Below, piece after piece: positions 24,648-35,162 of a DNA stretch of 64,000 nucleotides. Source of the stretch: Artocarpus heterophyllus (Eukaryota; Streptophyta; Magnoliopsida; Rosales; Moraceae); the NCBI GenBank assembly GCA_025403435.1, contig CM046345.1, positions 3,913,052-3,977,051 of the forward strand, in the 5' to 3' direction. Numbering within the stretch: position 1 is the first letter of the stretch; the number at the start of each line of letters is the position of its first letter. A program made the translations under genes and the position numbers. The notes beneath the pieces are model-generated. The model saw only the letters and a program-made list of their open reading frames with translations, did no database searches and was not told where the DNA came from.

Positions 24648-25530
24648 TCATGAATCTATCACCCATGAATCAAAGAGAATTGTCAATAGACAAGATAAGA
24701 CATCATGTGCCTCTTCAGTGGTATCATTTATGGTGTCATTGTTCTTGTCTTTATTCTTCTTCGAAGCCATGCAATTCCTTTTTAAGTGGCCAGTCTTTCC
24801 ACAATTCCAACACTCAATATTCCTACCGTTCCTCGACTTGCTTCTGTCATTCCTCGACTTGTCTCCTTTGCCATTATCCTTGTTGGAATGCCTCATAAAT
24901 TTCCTACCCCTATTCTCAACATTAAGGGTAGAGTTCGATGTTGAGGCTTCATCAGAATCCTTTCTACGGACCTCTTCAGCCAAAATAGAGTTTCTGACAT
25001 CAACAAACTTCAAATTTGCATTCCTAATTGAATTGGTAATGGCCACTCTCATGAGTTCTCAACTATTTGGTAGCGAGGCCAAAAGGATTAAGGTGTTGAT
25101 CTCATCATCAAATTTAATCTCTATCGAGACCAATTGATTTAGAGCAGTATTGAATTTATTCATATGTTCTACCACCAAGGCACCTTCAGACATTTTTAAA
25201 TTAAAGAGCTTCTTCATAAGGTGTACCTTATTATTGACCGAGGGCTTCTCATATATGTCTGACAGAGCCTTCATCATCCCTACTATGGTCTTCTTCTTCA
25301 CTAGGCCATGTTCTTTGACAAAGTTAAACAGATCACACCTAACACCTGTCTGTCAAGGAGATTTCACTCATCATCCTTCATGCCTTTGGGCTTATTACCT
25401 AAGGGCAAGTACAGTTTCCTGTTGTACAAGTAGTTTTCCACTTGCATCCTCCAATAAAAAAATCCAAACCATCAAACTTGGTGATATTTGCTGTTGACCT
25501 TTCTTTGCCTGTCATTGTTCTCAACTCAAC
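24648..25530 (-). pseudogene. copia gag remnant
   Basis: The frame 24,648-25,052 has the CCHC zinc knuckle CWNCGKTGHLKRNC preceded by a Lys/Arg/Ser-rich stretch. The frame 25,059-25,301 has the helical Gag core (MKALSDIYEKPSVNNKVHLM, LVVEHMNKFNTALNQL). The frames are interrupted. Confidence 0.85.
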
Positions 25531-25678
25531 CGAAAGCTCTGATGTCAATTGTTAGGAATTAGGCACCTTCTAATTCTAAGAACGCTAAGAACGAATGATT
25601 GCAGAAAAAGGAATTTAAAAAAAAAAAAAAAAAAGAGACACCAAATTTTTATCCAAATTTGTGACTACATCCTATTTA
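25531..25678 (-). repeat. Primer binding site and truncated 5' LTR
   Basis: Minus strand: LTR end ...CCTAACA (25,549), then TTGACATCAGAGC, a degraded form of the initiator-Met primer site TGGTATCAGAGC common in copia. Only about 130 bp of LTR remain before host sequence resumes near 25,679. Confidence 0.75.
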
Positions 25679-28044
25679 TACGAGTCCCATGGTCTTTACT
25701 CTAAATTTGAATTGTTTTCCATGCTAAAAATTTTGTCCTGCTTGGTTTGGTTGATTTGCTTTGTTAGCACTTTCTTTGAGATCCTATTTTAATACACAAA
25801 GAGGAAAAATATTTTATTCTGCAACTGTTATGTGTAGTTTTTACCAACAGTCAAAATCCATGAAGAATTTTATGTGGTGATTTACGTATGAGTTTTATGT
25901 ATTTTCAGCCAAAGAAAGTGTTTTTATGTCATATAATATAGGTCTTATTTGTTGAGAGGCAATGGGGAGATGACTAATGTTGAAGTTTCTATGTGTGTGT
26001 GTGTTACCCAATCAATGATCCCAAGAGATCTCTTCCGAGTTATATAACTAATGTAATTTATATTGTTTGTATTTTGCTTCAACTAAAAGTTTATAATCTA
26101 TGATAAATGGTCGTAATTAATGATCATTTTCGTTTTACAAGTTCTAAACCTATATATGTACAAATTATATTTTTTGAAATAATATATATACAAGTATTTT
26201 GTAGTTATGAATCTTTTAACATAATTATAAGAAAGATATACTGATTTTTTTTTTTTCTTCTTGGATATCGGATGAGGCGGCGTTATGGCCATACATGATT
26301 GATTGAGCGCATATAAAGTAGTACACCAAAACTCGACGAGTGATTCAAGTTCAAAAACAACAGATAACAGAAATTTTTAATGGAAAAAGAAAGTTGTAAT
26401 TATTACTAATTCAATGGCCCAGAAACTAAGTATTTTTAAAATTTACAAAGAAAATTTGAAATATACTCAAAAGTCGTTTTGCGTTTTGCGTTTTTTATTT
26501 TTTTAATTAGAGCTTATATACTCAACTCATGTATTCAGAAGCGTATTCAAACACAATTTTATTTTGCTTATATTTAAATCAATGTCTCAAAAAACACTAA
26601 CAAAAACAATTTTAGAAACGATTAGAACCCTATTCTAAAAAATTGTCGTTTTTATTTTTACACCAAAAATAAAATCATTTCAAAAAGGCTCCAAAATGGA
26701 CCCTTTTTTGCTCTCCTCCAAATGTCCAACTGTCAGCCACTGCATTTCGACATGATCTTTTGTATCTCCTCGATCACATTAGTGGACTTCGGGTCAAGCA
26801 GGACGAGTTCTTTTTCATTTCTATCGTTTTTGTGTTCCCCTTGTATTTCTTGACTTGCTTTTGACAATTTTTGTAACCCACAGAAGAGATATACAATAAA
26901 ATATAGTAAAATATTTTTATATATAATAATATAGCACTACAAAATAAAGAATGTAGTCTCTATATATATATATATATATATATTATCTCACTTTTTCAAA
27001 TACAAATCAAAATCGTTTATCACTTTATTGAGGCTTTTGTGCTGGTGCTTTATCATTAATGCATTGCTTTATCAAAGTGGAGGCAAACTTTTGATTCATA
27101 ATTAAATCCATTTGCAACGGAAAACGCTTTAATAAGGCAAGTCACTAACACGAACTTACAAACATAATCAAATTTAACTAGTTTCTGCCTCCATGTATAT
27201 ATGGCCACATTATTTATTATTATTTATCATTATTATAACTGTTGTTGCTGTTGCTCCTGCTACTGCTGCAAAGGAGTCCATATGCATTTGATAGCAGAAA
27301 GGATAATTTTTAAGTTGTGAAGCCTAATTTACTGCCCCAATAAATTGTTATTTTATGCAGTTATTTATGGGGATTGACCTTATAATTTTCTCTTGTAAAA
27401 ATAGAGAGAATTAAATGGTATGTAATTTTTTCATATAAACTTTTTTATCATAATAAATGTTCTATGGCGGTTAAAAGTGAATATAGCTCTTACATTAAAG
27501 GTGAACCATTAAAATTTTGTTCATTCATTATTTTATATTTTACGTTTACCCGTTTTTATTTGTTCTCGCTACAAAATTAGGTTTTTTAATTCGAAACAAT
27601 TTCTAAGGGAATGAATATTAATGTGAAAGTTATAATATCTTGTCTTTGTTGTTAAAAAAAAAAAAAAACAAACCACTCTTGCAATATTAGTGTCCAATTA
27701 TAACCCTTCAATCAATAAAACAGGCCACCTGATCATTTGATATTGGTACGACACCTATTAAATTCATCATGTTAGAAAAGAAATTAATATCAATATATCT
27801 TTCTTTAATTTTAATGTGCTAAAAAAAGAGTCCATGATCGATCATAGAACATTTGTACAGATACTGAGGAGGAACTTGCAAATCATGAACATGATACTCA
27901 TACATAGAATTTTTGCCTCTTATAGACAAATATGAAAACGACCTCGCACACTGACACACTGTTATACAATAGCTTCTTCTTTGGCTAATCACACATGATA
28001 AAAACTTGTATGATCAAACTATCTATGTTATCATATGTAAATCT

Positions 28045-28208
28045 TCATGGATATGGGCATCTATGACACTTTGGTGGTGGTGGAGCTCCGTGGTGAATAT
28101 CATCTTTGTGGCCCCCCTCTTTAGGACGGTGGCGTGGTTCACTCGCCAGTTGTTGACTACTATGTCAAGAAATTGAAACAAAATCTTGATTATATGTAGT
28201 GTTTTGCA

Positions 28209-28256
<48 letters not shown>

Positions 28257-28570
28257 GCACTAAATAGAGAGATGAGTAAAATTAGAGAAATTAATCAGTA
28301 TATTTCAATTAGGGAAGCACTCATAAAGCAAACTCAATACAAGCCCACAAGCTAATTTATGAAGAAAAACTAACAAAAATGCAATACATACATATATTAA
28401 CAAACACACACACATATATTAATATGACAAATAATTTCAGTTCCTTTTGTTTTTATTTCTCAATATATGTATTTATGTAAGTAGGGCATGTATGCTTACC
28501 GGAAGGTAACAGATGGATGGAACAGAAGAATGATGCAGATCAAGCGTGCAAGAAACCGAAATAGCCTCAT
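28045..28570 (-). CDS. Secreted peptide precursor I-D, divergent
   Basis: Exon 1 is 28,500-28,570, exon 2 is 28,045-28,159, and the intron is 340 nt with intact GTAAGC and CATAG signals. It is longer than in the sister copies because of a (TTA)n expansion. The product is 61 aa: signal peptide MRLFRFLARLICIILLFHPS..., SQQLASEPRHRPKEGG, HKDDIHHG, APPPPKCHRCPYP. Compared with A-C the Asn run is lost and both conserved tyrosines are gone (first replaced by the IHH context, second by Cys). It gains two Cys residues near the end. The frame is open, so it is either a diverged member or an early pseudogene. Confidence 0.65.
28212..28256. repeat. (TTA)n microsatellite in the I-D intron
   Basis: About 15 TTA/ATT triplets. 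The same intron position has only a few triplets in I-A, I-B and I-C (for example 15,719-15,736). Confidence 0.9.
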
Positions 28571-28880
28571 CTTTCTCTTGTGGATCTAATTGCAAGGCTA
28601 AGGCCGTATAATTAATTCAAGTGTGATACTAAATACTTAAGAGAGCTTATTATACGTGTGTGTGTGCATAATTCTACATCTAAAGCTGAAAATGCTTAAA
28701 ATATGAGGAAGGTTCTTGTTTCTTTTTTGTGGGTCCTTTTTCTTCTCCTTTTGGGATGAGAATATATGCATGCAATTATAAATTATTACATATTGCGATA
28801 ATATTATTGGTATCATATGTTATGAGTGTGAGGTCTAGTAAATATTTAATTAGCCTCATATTCGACACCACATGCGTTTG
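28571..28880 (-). promoter_or_regulatory. Promoter of gene I-D, TATA tract altered
   Basis: GTGGGTCC is kept at 28,729-28,736 and the distal box is GTGAGGTC at 28,828-28,835. The (TA)n TATA tract of the sister copies is replaced by TATACGTGTGTGTGTG at about 28,651-28,666, so the core promoter may be weakened. Confidence 0.55.
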
Positions 28881-29790
28881 AGTGGGGTGTTACGTTACTA
28901 GTACAATTAAAAATATATAATCAAATTTATTGGGTGTTGCTTTATCGAAGTGGAGACAAGCTTTTGGTTCATTAATCCACACCATTTACCTCAAAAACGC
29001 TTTTACAAGGAAACTAACACAAACTTTACCAATAAATTAGTGTGTTTGATAAATTAATTAGGACTAAAAATTTTAGTTTAAAAACTGTATTATATAAAAT
29101 TTTTATACTATAATATATTTTTATTTTTTTATAATAACTATTAAAAATTTTATATTGTAGTTTGTTATAAACATAAACATTTTTTAATTTATAGTTTTTG
29201 CTTCTATCTATACACCCCAAAAAATGTGTGGCATTCTATTAGGGTACACCCGGGTGTTTTATACACCCACCACGTAGCACAATTAGTTAAAAGTAAAGCA
29301 TGCTTTTTTTTTTTGGGTGTTTAAATTGTCCTTTAAGAGGACAATTATTGTACTAATAAAATCACTCTAACCGGGTATAGGCTGTTGCCTTGACTGGTGG
29401 AAGATGTTTGGGTAGTCCTTTCAAGGACAAATTGGAAGCAGTGAGAGTATAGCTAGGAATGCGCAAACGACAACGTAAGTATTTGAATATATATAAAAGT
29501 AACAGTGTGATAGTCTGCACGTAACTTCTCAATTCAAATGCTTAGTGCAACTTGGTTATGTCAACTTGGCTTTCTTCCCTTAACCTAAAGTGGGGAAGAA
29601 TTTAACACAAAATGAATCCCACCTAAGTGAAATATCAGACAAAATATCAATGCGATTTTTTATAGTAGTATACAGTAGCTGAACGGTTGGTATGCTCACT
29701 GAAGATCATAGTCATGAAACTGAACATTTTATTTGGGTATTATATACATAATACAGACTAATAATCAGGCAGTGACCGAGTTTAGGCTGT

Positions 29791-31009
29791 AGCTATAAGA
29801 AAATGACTGGTGAAACTTGTGAATATTTGATCATTTTAATGACAATCTGGTTCTAATTTTTGTGCGGATTTAAATATACAAACGACAACATAACAGTTTA
29901 GATTAAAAAGTACCAGTGGTGCATTTGTGGACCTTATATTTATGTAATTTGTACCTATACTTGGGGAATTTCAAATGCTTTGAATTTGTACCCCTACAAC
30001 AACCGTAAGAGAGTAATACACTTCTAGACAATAGTTGAAATGCATAGTTTTTTATATTACATATTACATGTTTGCTCCACCCACACCTATTGTATTTCCT
30101 TTTAGAAGTGACCTTTTTTTTTCTTTTTTTGTTTTTTCTTGCTGTGGAAGTAGACGATTAGTAAGTTGGTAACAAGGCTATTTTTTTCTTGCCTTGGAAA
30201 TCGAAGTTTGAGAGCCAAGTATACTAGTTTGAAGGTGGGCGATGGTTGACGACGCTAATCCGGTTCTCGTTTGGCGGTTTGGCCGAAGAAGATGGTGAAG
30301 AGACAGAGGGGGGACTTTTGTCGCCTAAGAGTCGCAAAATCACTTGAAAGATTTATTTGTTGTGTCTTTTGAGCGTTTTTTCAAAGATTGCAAATGATTT
30401 CAAGAGGGAGAGGGTACAATAGAGAGAAGGTAGTTTTAGAGGAGCGGAAAGGTAGAATTAGGCAAGGAAGAAGAGTACGAAGTTTTGGACATAGTTTTGC
30501 TTTTTAATTTTCTTCCATTTCTTTATTTGAGTTTTAAAATTGGGAGGACAAATATGGGCTCACATAGAGTTTAAAAACTTCTATTCATGAAATGAAGGCG
30601 TACAATTAAAAAACAAAAGAAATTAAGGCAGAGTCATCTTATCAGCGTGCCACATAGGACTGGGTACATTTAGGATTAGTCAAACTTAAATACATATGCC
30701 CAAAAATACGTGTAGGTATTCAAAAGCCTTGGGTGAAATTAAAAAAAAATTAAAACAGCCCCTAAACCTAAAGCACAATTAACTGGTTACATGTCAAAGC
30801 AGGTAACAATTTTTTACTTACCCCTTCATTTGATCATAGCCGTCAATTTAGATCTGGATGCCGTAGTAAAACTCAAAATGTGTGTGTGTGTATGTGTATA
30901 TATATATATATATATATAATCACAATTTCTAAGAAGATTATCTTGCACATCTCCAACATTATCGTATTTTCACATGTTTCTGCATGATCTTTTCCATATT
31001 CAAAGTGGA
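29791..31009. other. Intergenic DNA, no gene seen
   Basis: No recognisable coding sequence. The stretch 30,110-30,500 is richer in GC and purines than its surroundings but has no long open frame. Confidence 0.5.
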
Positions 31010-31400
31010 CTTCGCGTCAAAGCAGGGTCAAGTCCTTTTAATTTCTTTTTCTTTTTTTTTTTACTTATTTTAATTTAGCTATTGCAACAATTGTCGAGTG
31101 AAGGTGGTCTCTTAGGCATCACACAAGAAATGATAGCTGTAAAAATGTAATATGGTATATATATATGCCTCCTTTTATCCCAAATGTTTTGAAGCTTACA
31201 AGAAAGGGATGCGAATCTTCTTAATTCATGTACTTTAATTGATTAAATTCTTCCTGATCAATTATGGATCATATTGCACAACCGAGAGATAAGACTAATT
31301 TTCATTGTTGATCATCTGTATCCTTCTTCTATTCCATCCATCTTTTGTCTAGCTAGTTATTATTATATAAAGAGAGATAAATTTCAATATTGTCTTCAAT
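31010..31400 (+). promoter_or_regulatory. Degenerate orphan promoter-type block
   Basis: GTGGACTTCGCGTCAAAGCAGGG near 31,003 matches the distal modules at 14,280, 18,070 and 26,783, and ACAAGAAAGGGATGCGAATCTTC near 31,198 matches the GAGAAAGAGAC..AATCTT module. A TATATAAAG sequence lies near 31,367. No exon follows. Confidence 0.35.
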
Positions 31401-31589
31401 AATTAATGCTTTTGCATATTTTGCATCTCTATTTAGGAATTCTACATCCGACTTCACAAATAAGGCGTAGAATTTTAAATCCCCTCACTCCATGTTATTA
31501 AAAAAAGGACTTGAAACGCAAAAATGCAAGTATTAAAAGAAGAAAAAGAAAGGAGAAGCTTTTCAATGAAAAAAAGTAGGTTACAAGTT

Positions 31590-31735
31590 GAGTTTTTAAA
31601 AACCAAGTTGGAACTGAAACATTATAACATATGAGAGCTTTATACTATACCCTACGGGTGCTTTACATTGTAGCAGTTTGAACATTGGAGTTGGAACTTA
31701 GTTTCCAAACATTCTATAATTGATCGTGTATGCCA
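31590..31735. repeat. MITE-like fragment (GAGAGCTTTA group)
   Basis: It contains ATGAGAGCTTTATACTATA and TTACATTGTAGCAG, segments shared with the better-preserved elements at 43,975-44,148 and 51,509-51,667. Confidence 0.4.
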
Positions 31736-32483
31736 AAAAATTAAAGAAAAAACTGATTATTCAGTGTGTGCATGAACATATGTTTGCGCCTTTTTAAATA
31801 CTTGCTAATTATCATAGCGAGTAATTACAACTTTTGGTACCATCTTCTTTATAAACTACTTTGACGAATTAAATCACGAAACAAGATGTTAGGGGATATT
31901 CTACCAAGCTAATAGCAATCTAACGCGTGTCATTTTTAGTCGATTAATAACCGACACTCCACCACAAGAGTGAAATGAGTAAAACAATAACTACCAAGGA
32001 TGAAGCTAGAGAACTCAGTTGAAAGCTCGAGAAAAGATGTTAACCTTCTTATCGAGGTAAAATACTCCCTTTGGGAGGAAGATCATATTAGCTAAAGACA
32101 AGAGAAGTCTATACAAGTCTCAGCTTGGCCTTTTGAAGATAGACATGTGTCTATGTGTTAGGACGACCACTCCTAACGCGACATGTATCCCATGACACAT
32201 CAGGGTCACAAAAAGTAAGTGAATATGCGTAAATCCCAAGAATAAAGACAATTCCTTTTCTAATAAGGGAAAATTGAAAGAAAGCCTAAGCCTAAAAGGA
32301 ATGTGATGTGTCAAAGATCTTATGATTGTTTAGACAACCATCTAATCTTTGACGACCTAACTATAAATAGAACATAAACCCGTGGAAATGGGGCCTTGAG
32401 CTCATTCTTCAAAACTATTCTTACTATTTTCTTCTCTACTTTGCTCTAAAAATATCTCCATAACTGTTTGGTTGAGTTTTGGA
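31736..32483 (+). repeat. LTR-like target sequence of the 32.5-kb copia insertion
   Basis: No gene. A TATA-like ACTATAAATAGAAC lies at about 32,360, followed by leader-like sequence, suggesting an older LTR into which the copia element inserted. The interrupted sequence resumes at 39,281. Confidence 0.4.
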
Positions 32484-32947
32484 TGTTGGAAATTAATTTT
32501 TCATGTGAGCCTACATATGTATTTAAATGTGTTGTTTAATGCTATCTTAAGGTAAAGCCTAAATTAAAGTGATATAATTAAGATAAAGTTGAAAGGCTTT
32601 TGGGTATTAATATAAAGTATGGGTCATTATTATTAATAATATATGTGTAGATACCAATTTGTAATTTTCAGATTTTATGATGGGCAAAACTAGAAATACA
32701 TTAAAATAACTAATGTTATTTATTCTGGTTATGGTCCCCAATCCATACGTACGTTTCATTTTTCCTGTTTTCTCTGAAATCCCATCTTCAAGAAAACTTC
32801 AAGGAGTACGTATTGGATTGGAAGACAATAACCCTCAACAATCCAAATCATGAATCAAGGTACGCTTCCGCAATTTGGAATTATTTCTCTCAATGATTTA
32901 ACATGAACGATCTTGGCAGAATTCTGGTTTGATTTTGGTTTTTAACA
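32484..32947 (+). repeat. 5' LTR of the intact copia element
   Basis: 464 bp, same length as the 3' LTR. It contains an ATG at 32,850 followed by a donor-like AAG/GTACG at 32,859/32,860, possibly the gag start exon. Confidence 0.95.
32850..32859 (+). CDS. Possible spliced gag start exon inside the 5' LTR
   Basis: ATGAATCAAG ends at a GTACG donor. Joining it to 34,336 (after TTGTTCAG) gives a continuous frame reading MNQAVASSSSISANVNSI into the Gag core that begins at 34,383. The implied intron is 32,860-34,335. It is an inference from frame and splice-site fit; it would make the LTR code for the Gag N-terminus. Confidence 0.45.
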
Positions 32948-34335
32948 AGTGGCATCAGAGCCGTTTCATGTTGAATTATTGAGAAATTTTTCTCAAAAGT
33001 TTCGGTTGAATAAGGTTCATTCTATACGTACGTTTGTGGATTCATTAATAAGGTTCGGTTTGTTTAAAATGGATTCATTAATATGGACACTGTACATATT
33101 GCTGCGCATTAATCAAGGCTGCCGTATATGCATTAAATTGTTGACTTCTGTTTTTCTTTCCTTTCGGTCAAGAATTAATGCATTGATTGAGTGAAATCGT
33201 TGTGTGTGTGAATCAAGTAACCATTTGGTAAACCATGGGATTACCGGGGGCAATCTCATTGCCGCCGGCAAGGAACTTCGGCCGAGACCCTCGGGCCTGG
33301 CAGGAAAGGCATTGCGGCAGCTTCTGGCTGCGGCGAAGGGTGATAACAGCGGCCAAAGGCTGCTGTATAAGGAAAAGAAAAAAAAAATTGGAGGCCTGGG
33401 TTTTCTGGCCTGCAGCTAACTGCTTCACGCCGGCGTCTTGGCTCTCTGGAGCCGCCTGAAGACTGCGCCGGCGAGCAGAGCCCACCGCCATTCGAGATGC
33501 TTTGGCAGTTGCCCGTTGGCGGCAGCCCAAGCCAACCGCCCCTTGCGTCGATACCCAAGGGGTCCGTGACCCCTGGGTGTGATTGAATTCTGAGCTTAGC
33601 CCAGAATTCACAATGCATTTCACGGGCCACAAAGGCCCGTGACCAGAAGGAGACCCAGGGGCTCAACCCCTAAGTGACCCATATTTAAAAAAAAAAGAAA
33701 AAAAAAGGAGAACCGGGGGGGAGGGGGCCTGGAAGTGGATACGGGTTGGGTTAACCTGACCCGGTCCACAACCCAACCCGGTCCCCTTTGACCTTTCACG
33801 GTCAACATTGACTTGACCGTTGACCTATCAAGTTGACTTTTTTTTTTAATTTTTTGGGGTCAATTTTGGATGCAACTTTAAAATTCAAATTGTGTTTTTA
33901 GATGATTAATATTATCAAATTAATTAATTGAACCAATAAGCTGCCAAAGTAGCCTCTTTTGTGGATGTTAATTAATTTGTGATATTAAGATGGTTGTGTG
34001 AATTTAATTCATGCGAATATTAATCGCCCCAAAGGAAGCTTAATATTTGGCCGAATTAAATTCATACCTATGGTGATAAATATGTAACAATTATATGGTT
34101 ATTTTTTGCATATAAATAATAAGTAGATCCAAAGATTAACTTATTATTTGATATGATTTATTATTAATATTTGATCACTACACCAAGAATACCACTTACA
34201 AGTCAATATTTCTATCCAAAGACTAAATATTAATGTTGTTACAGGTTTCTTGTGATGGGATTAATCATTGTTTGAATTTTATTGGTTGTTTTATGTGAAC
34301 TCTTATGTGAATATGTGATTTTGTTCTTTGTTCAG
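32948..34335 (+). other. copia leader with GC-rich segment
   Basis: The primer site is at 32,949-32,962. The stretch 33,230-33,800 is markedly GC-rich and holds several overlapping ORFs on both strands with no recognisable domain; I treat these as non-coding. The remainder is AT-rich and ends in an acceptor-like TTGTTCAG. Confidence 0.6.
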
Positions 34336-35162
34336 CTGTAGCATCATCTTCCTCGATATCTGCAAATGTTAATTCCATTCCTATGCTGAATGGGACTAAC
34401 TTCAAGGACTGGAAAGAGAATGTGTTGATCGTTCTCGGTTGCCTTGATCTGGACTTAGCCATAAGGGTTGAACGTCCCACTATTACAGATTATAGTTCCA
34501 CTGAGGATAAAAAGGAACTTGAAAGATGGGATCGTTCTAACAGAATGAGTCTGATGATCATTAAGAGAGGCATTCCAGAAGTCTTCAGGGGCACTGTACC
34601 TGATGAGGTTACTACTGCCAAGGGTTTCCTTGAGGCTATAGAGAAATGCTTTGCAAAGAATGATAAGGCTAAAACAAGCACGCTTTTAGCGAGCCTGATT
34701 TCAATGAGGTACAAAGCAAAAGGAAACATAAGGGAGTGCATTGTGGAAATGTCTCATCTGGCTTCAAGATTAAAGACACTAGATCTGGAAATTTCTAAGG
34801 ATCTTCTAGTGCATCTTGTCTTGATTTCTCTTCCTGCACAATTCAGCCAATTCAAGATCAGTTACAACTGCCAGAAAGAGAAATGGACTCTTAATGAGTC
34901 AATTTCTTATTGTGTGCAAGAGAAGATTGAAAGTGCTCACTTGGCTAGCACCTCTAAGGACAAAAGGAAGAAAAGAAAGAAAAACAATGAAGCTGCTAAA
35001 GGTCCAGCACAAAAGAAACAAGATAAGGATAAAAATGATGGAAATGTTGCTTGTTTCTTTTGTGGTAAACATGGACACATGAAGAAGGTCTGCACCAAGT
35101 ATCATGCTTGGCGTGCAAAGAAAGATATGCTTCTCAATTTGGTTGTTCTGAGGTTAATTTAA
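34336..35162 (+). pseudogene. copia gag
   Basis: The open frame from 34,383 encodes a retrotransposon Gag of the copia type: MLNGTNFKDWKENVLIVLGC at the start, a helical core, a Lys-rich linker and a CCHC knuckle CFFCGKHGHMKKVC near 35,050-35,090. A single-base loss near 35,145 throws the frame before the protease. The true N-terminus probably lies upstream through splicing. Confidence 0.85.

Larger units (their letters stand above)
20976..25678 (-). mobile_element. Ty1/copia retrotransposon, decayed, inserted in unit 3
   Basis: On the minus strand the order is 5' LTR remnant, primer site, gag, protease, integrase, reverse transcriptase, RNase H, polypurine tract, 3' LTR, as in Ty1/copia. 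The 3' LTR is 20,976-21,580; the 5' LTR is reduced to 25,549-25,678. All reading frames contain stops and frameshifts. A deletion removed most of the 5' LTR together with flanking host DNA, so no target-site duplication can be scored. A second, shorter relative is at 58,010-60,357. Confidence 0.9.
25679..29790. repeat. Cluster repeat unit 4 (gene I-D) and resumed unit 1-like DNA
   Basis: 25,690-25,940 continues the sequence found at 13,110-13,390. 25,940-29,790 is collinear with unit 2 through GACCGAGTTTAGGCTG. A (TA)n tract lies at 26,960-26,982. Apart from I-D there is no coding content. Confidence 0.8.

Noticed and set aside
22395..25497. Several plus-strand ORFs of 70-139 aa
   Set aside because: All are antisense to copia gag or pol.
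33204..33808. ORFs of 71-139 aa on both strands
   Set aside because: GC-rich leader of the copia element; long frames are expected from low stop frequency, and no domain is seen.
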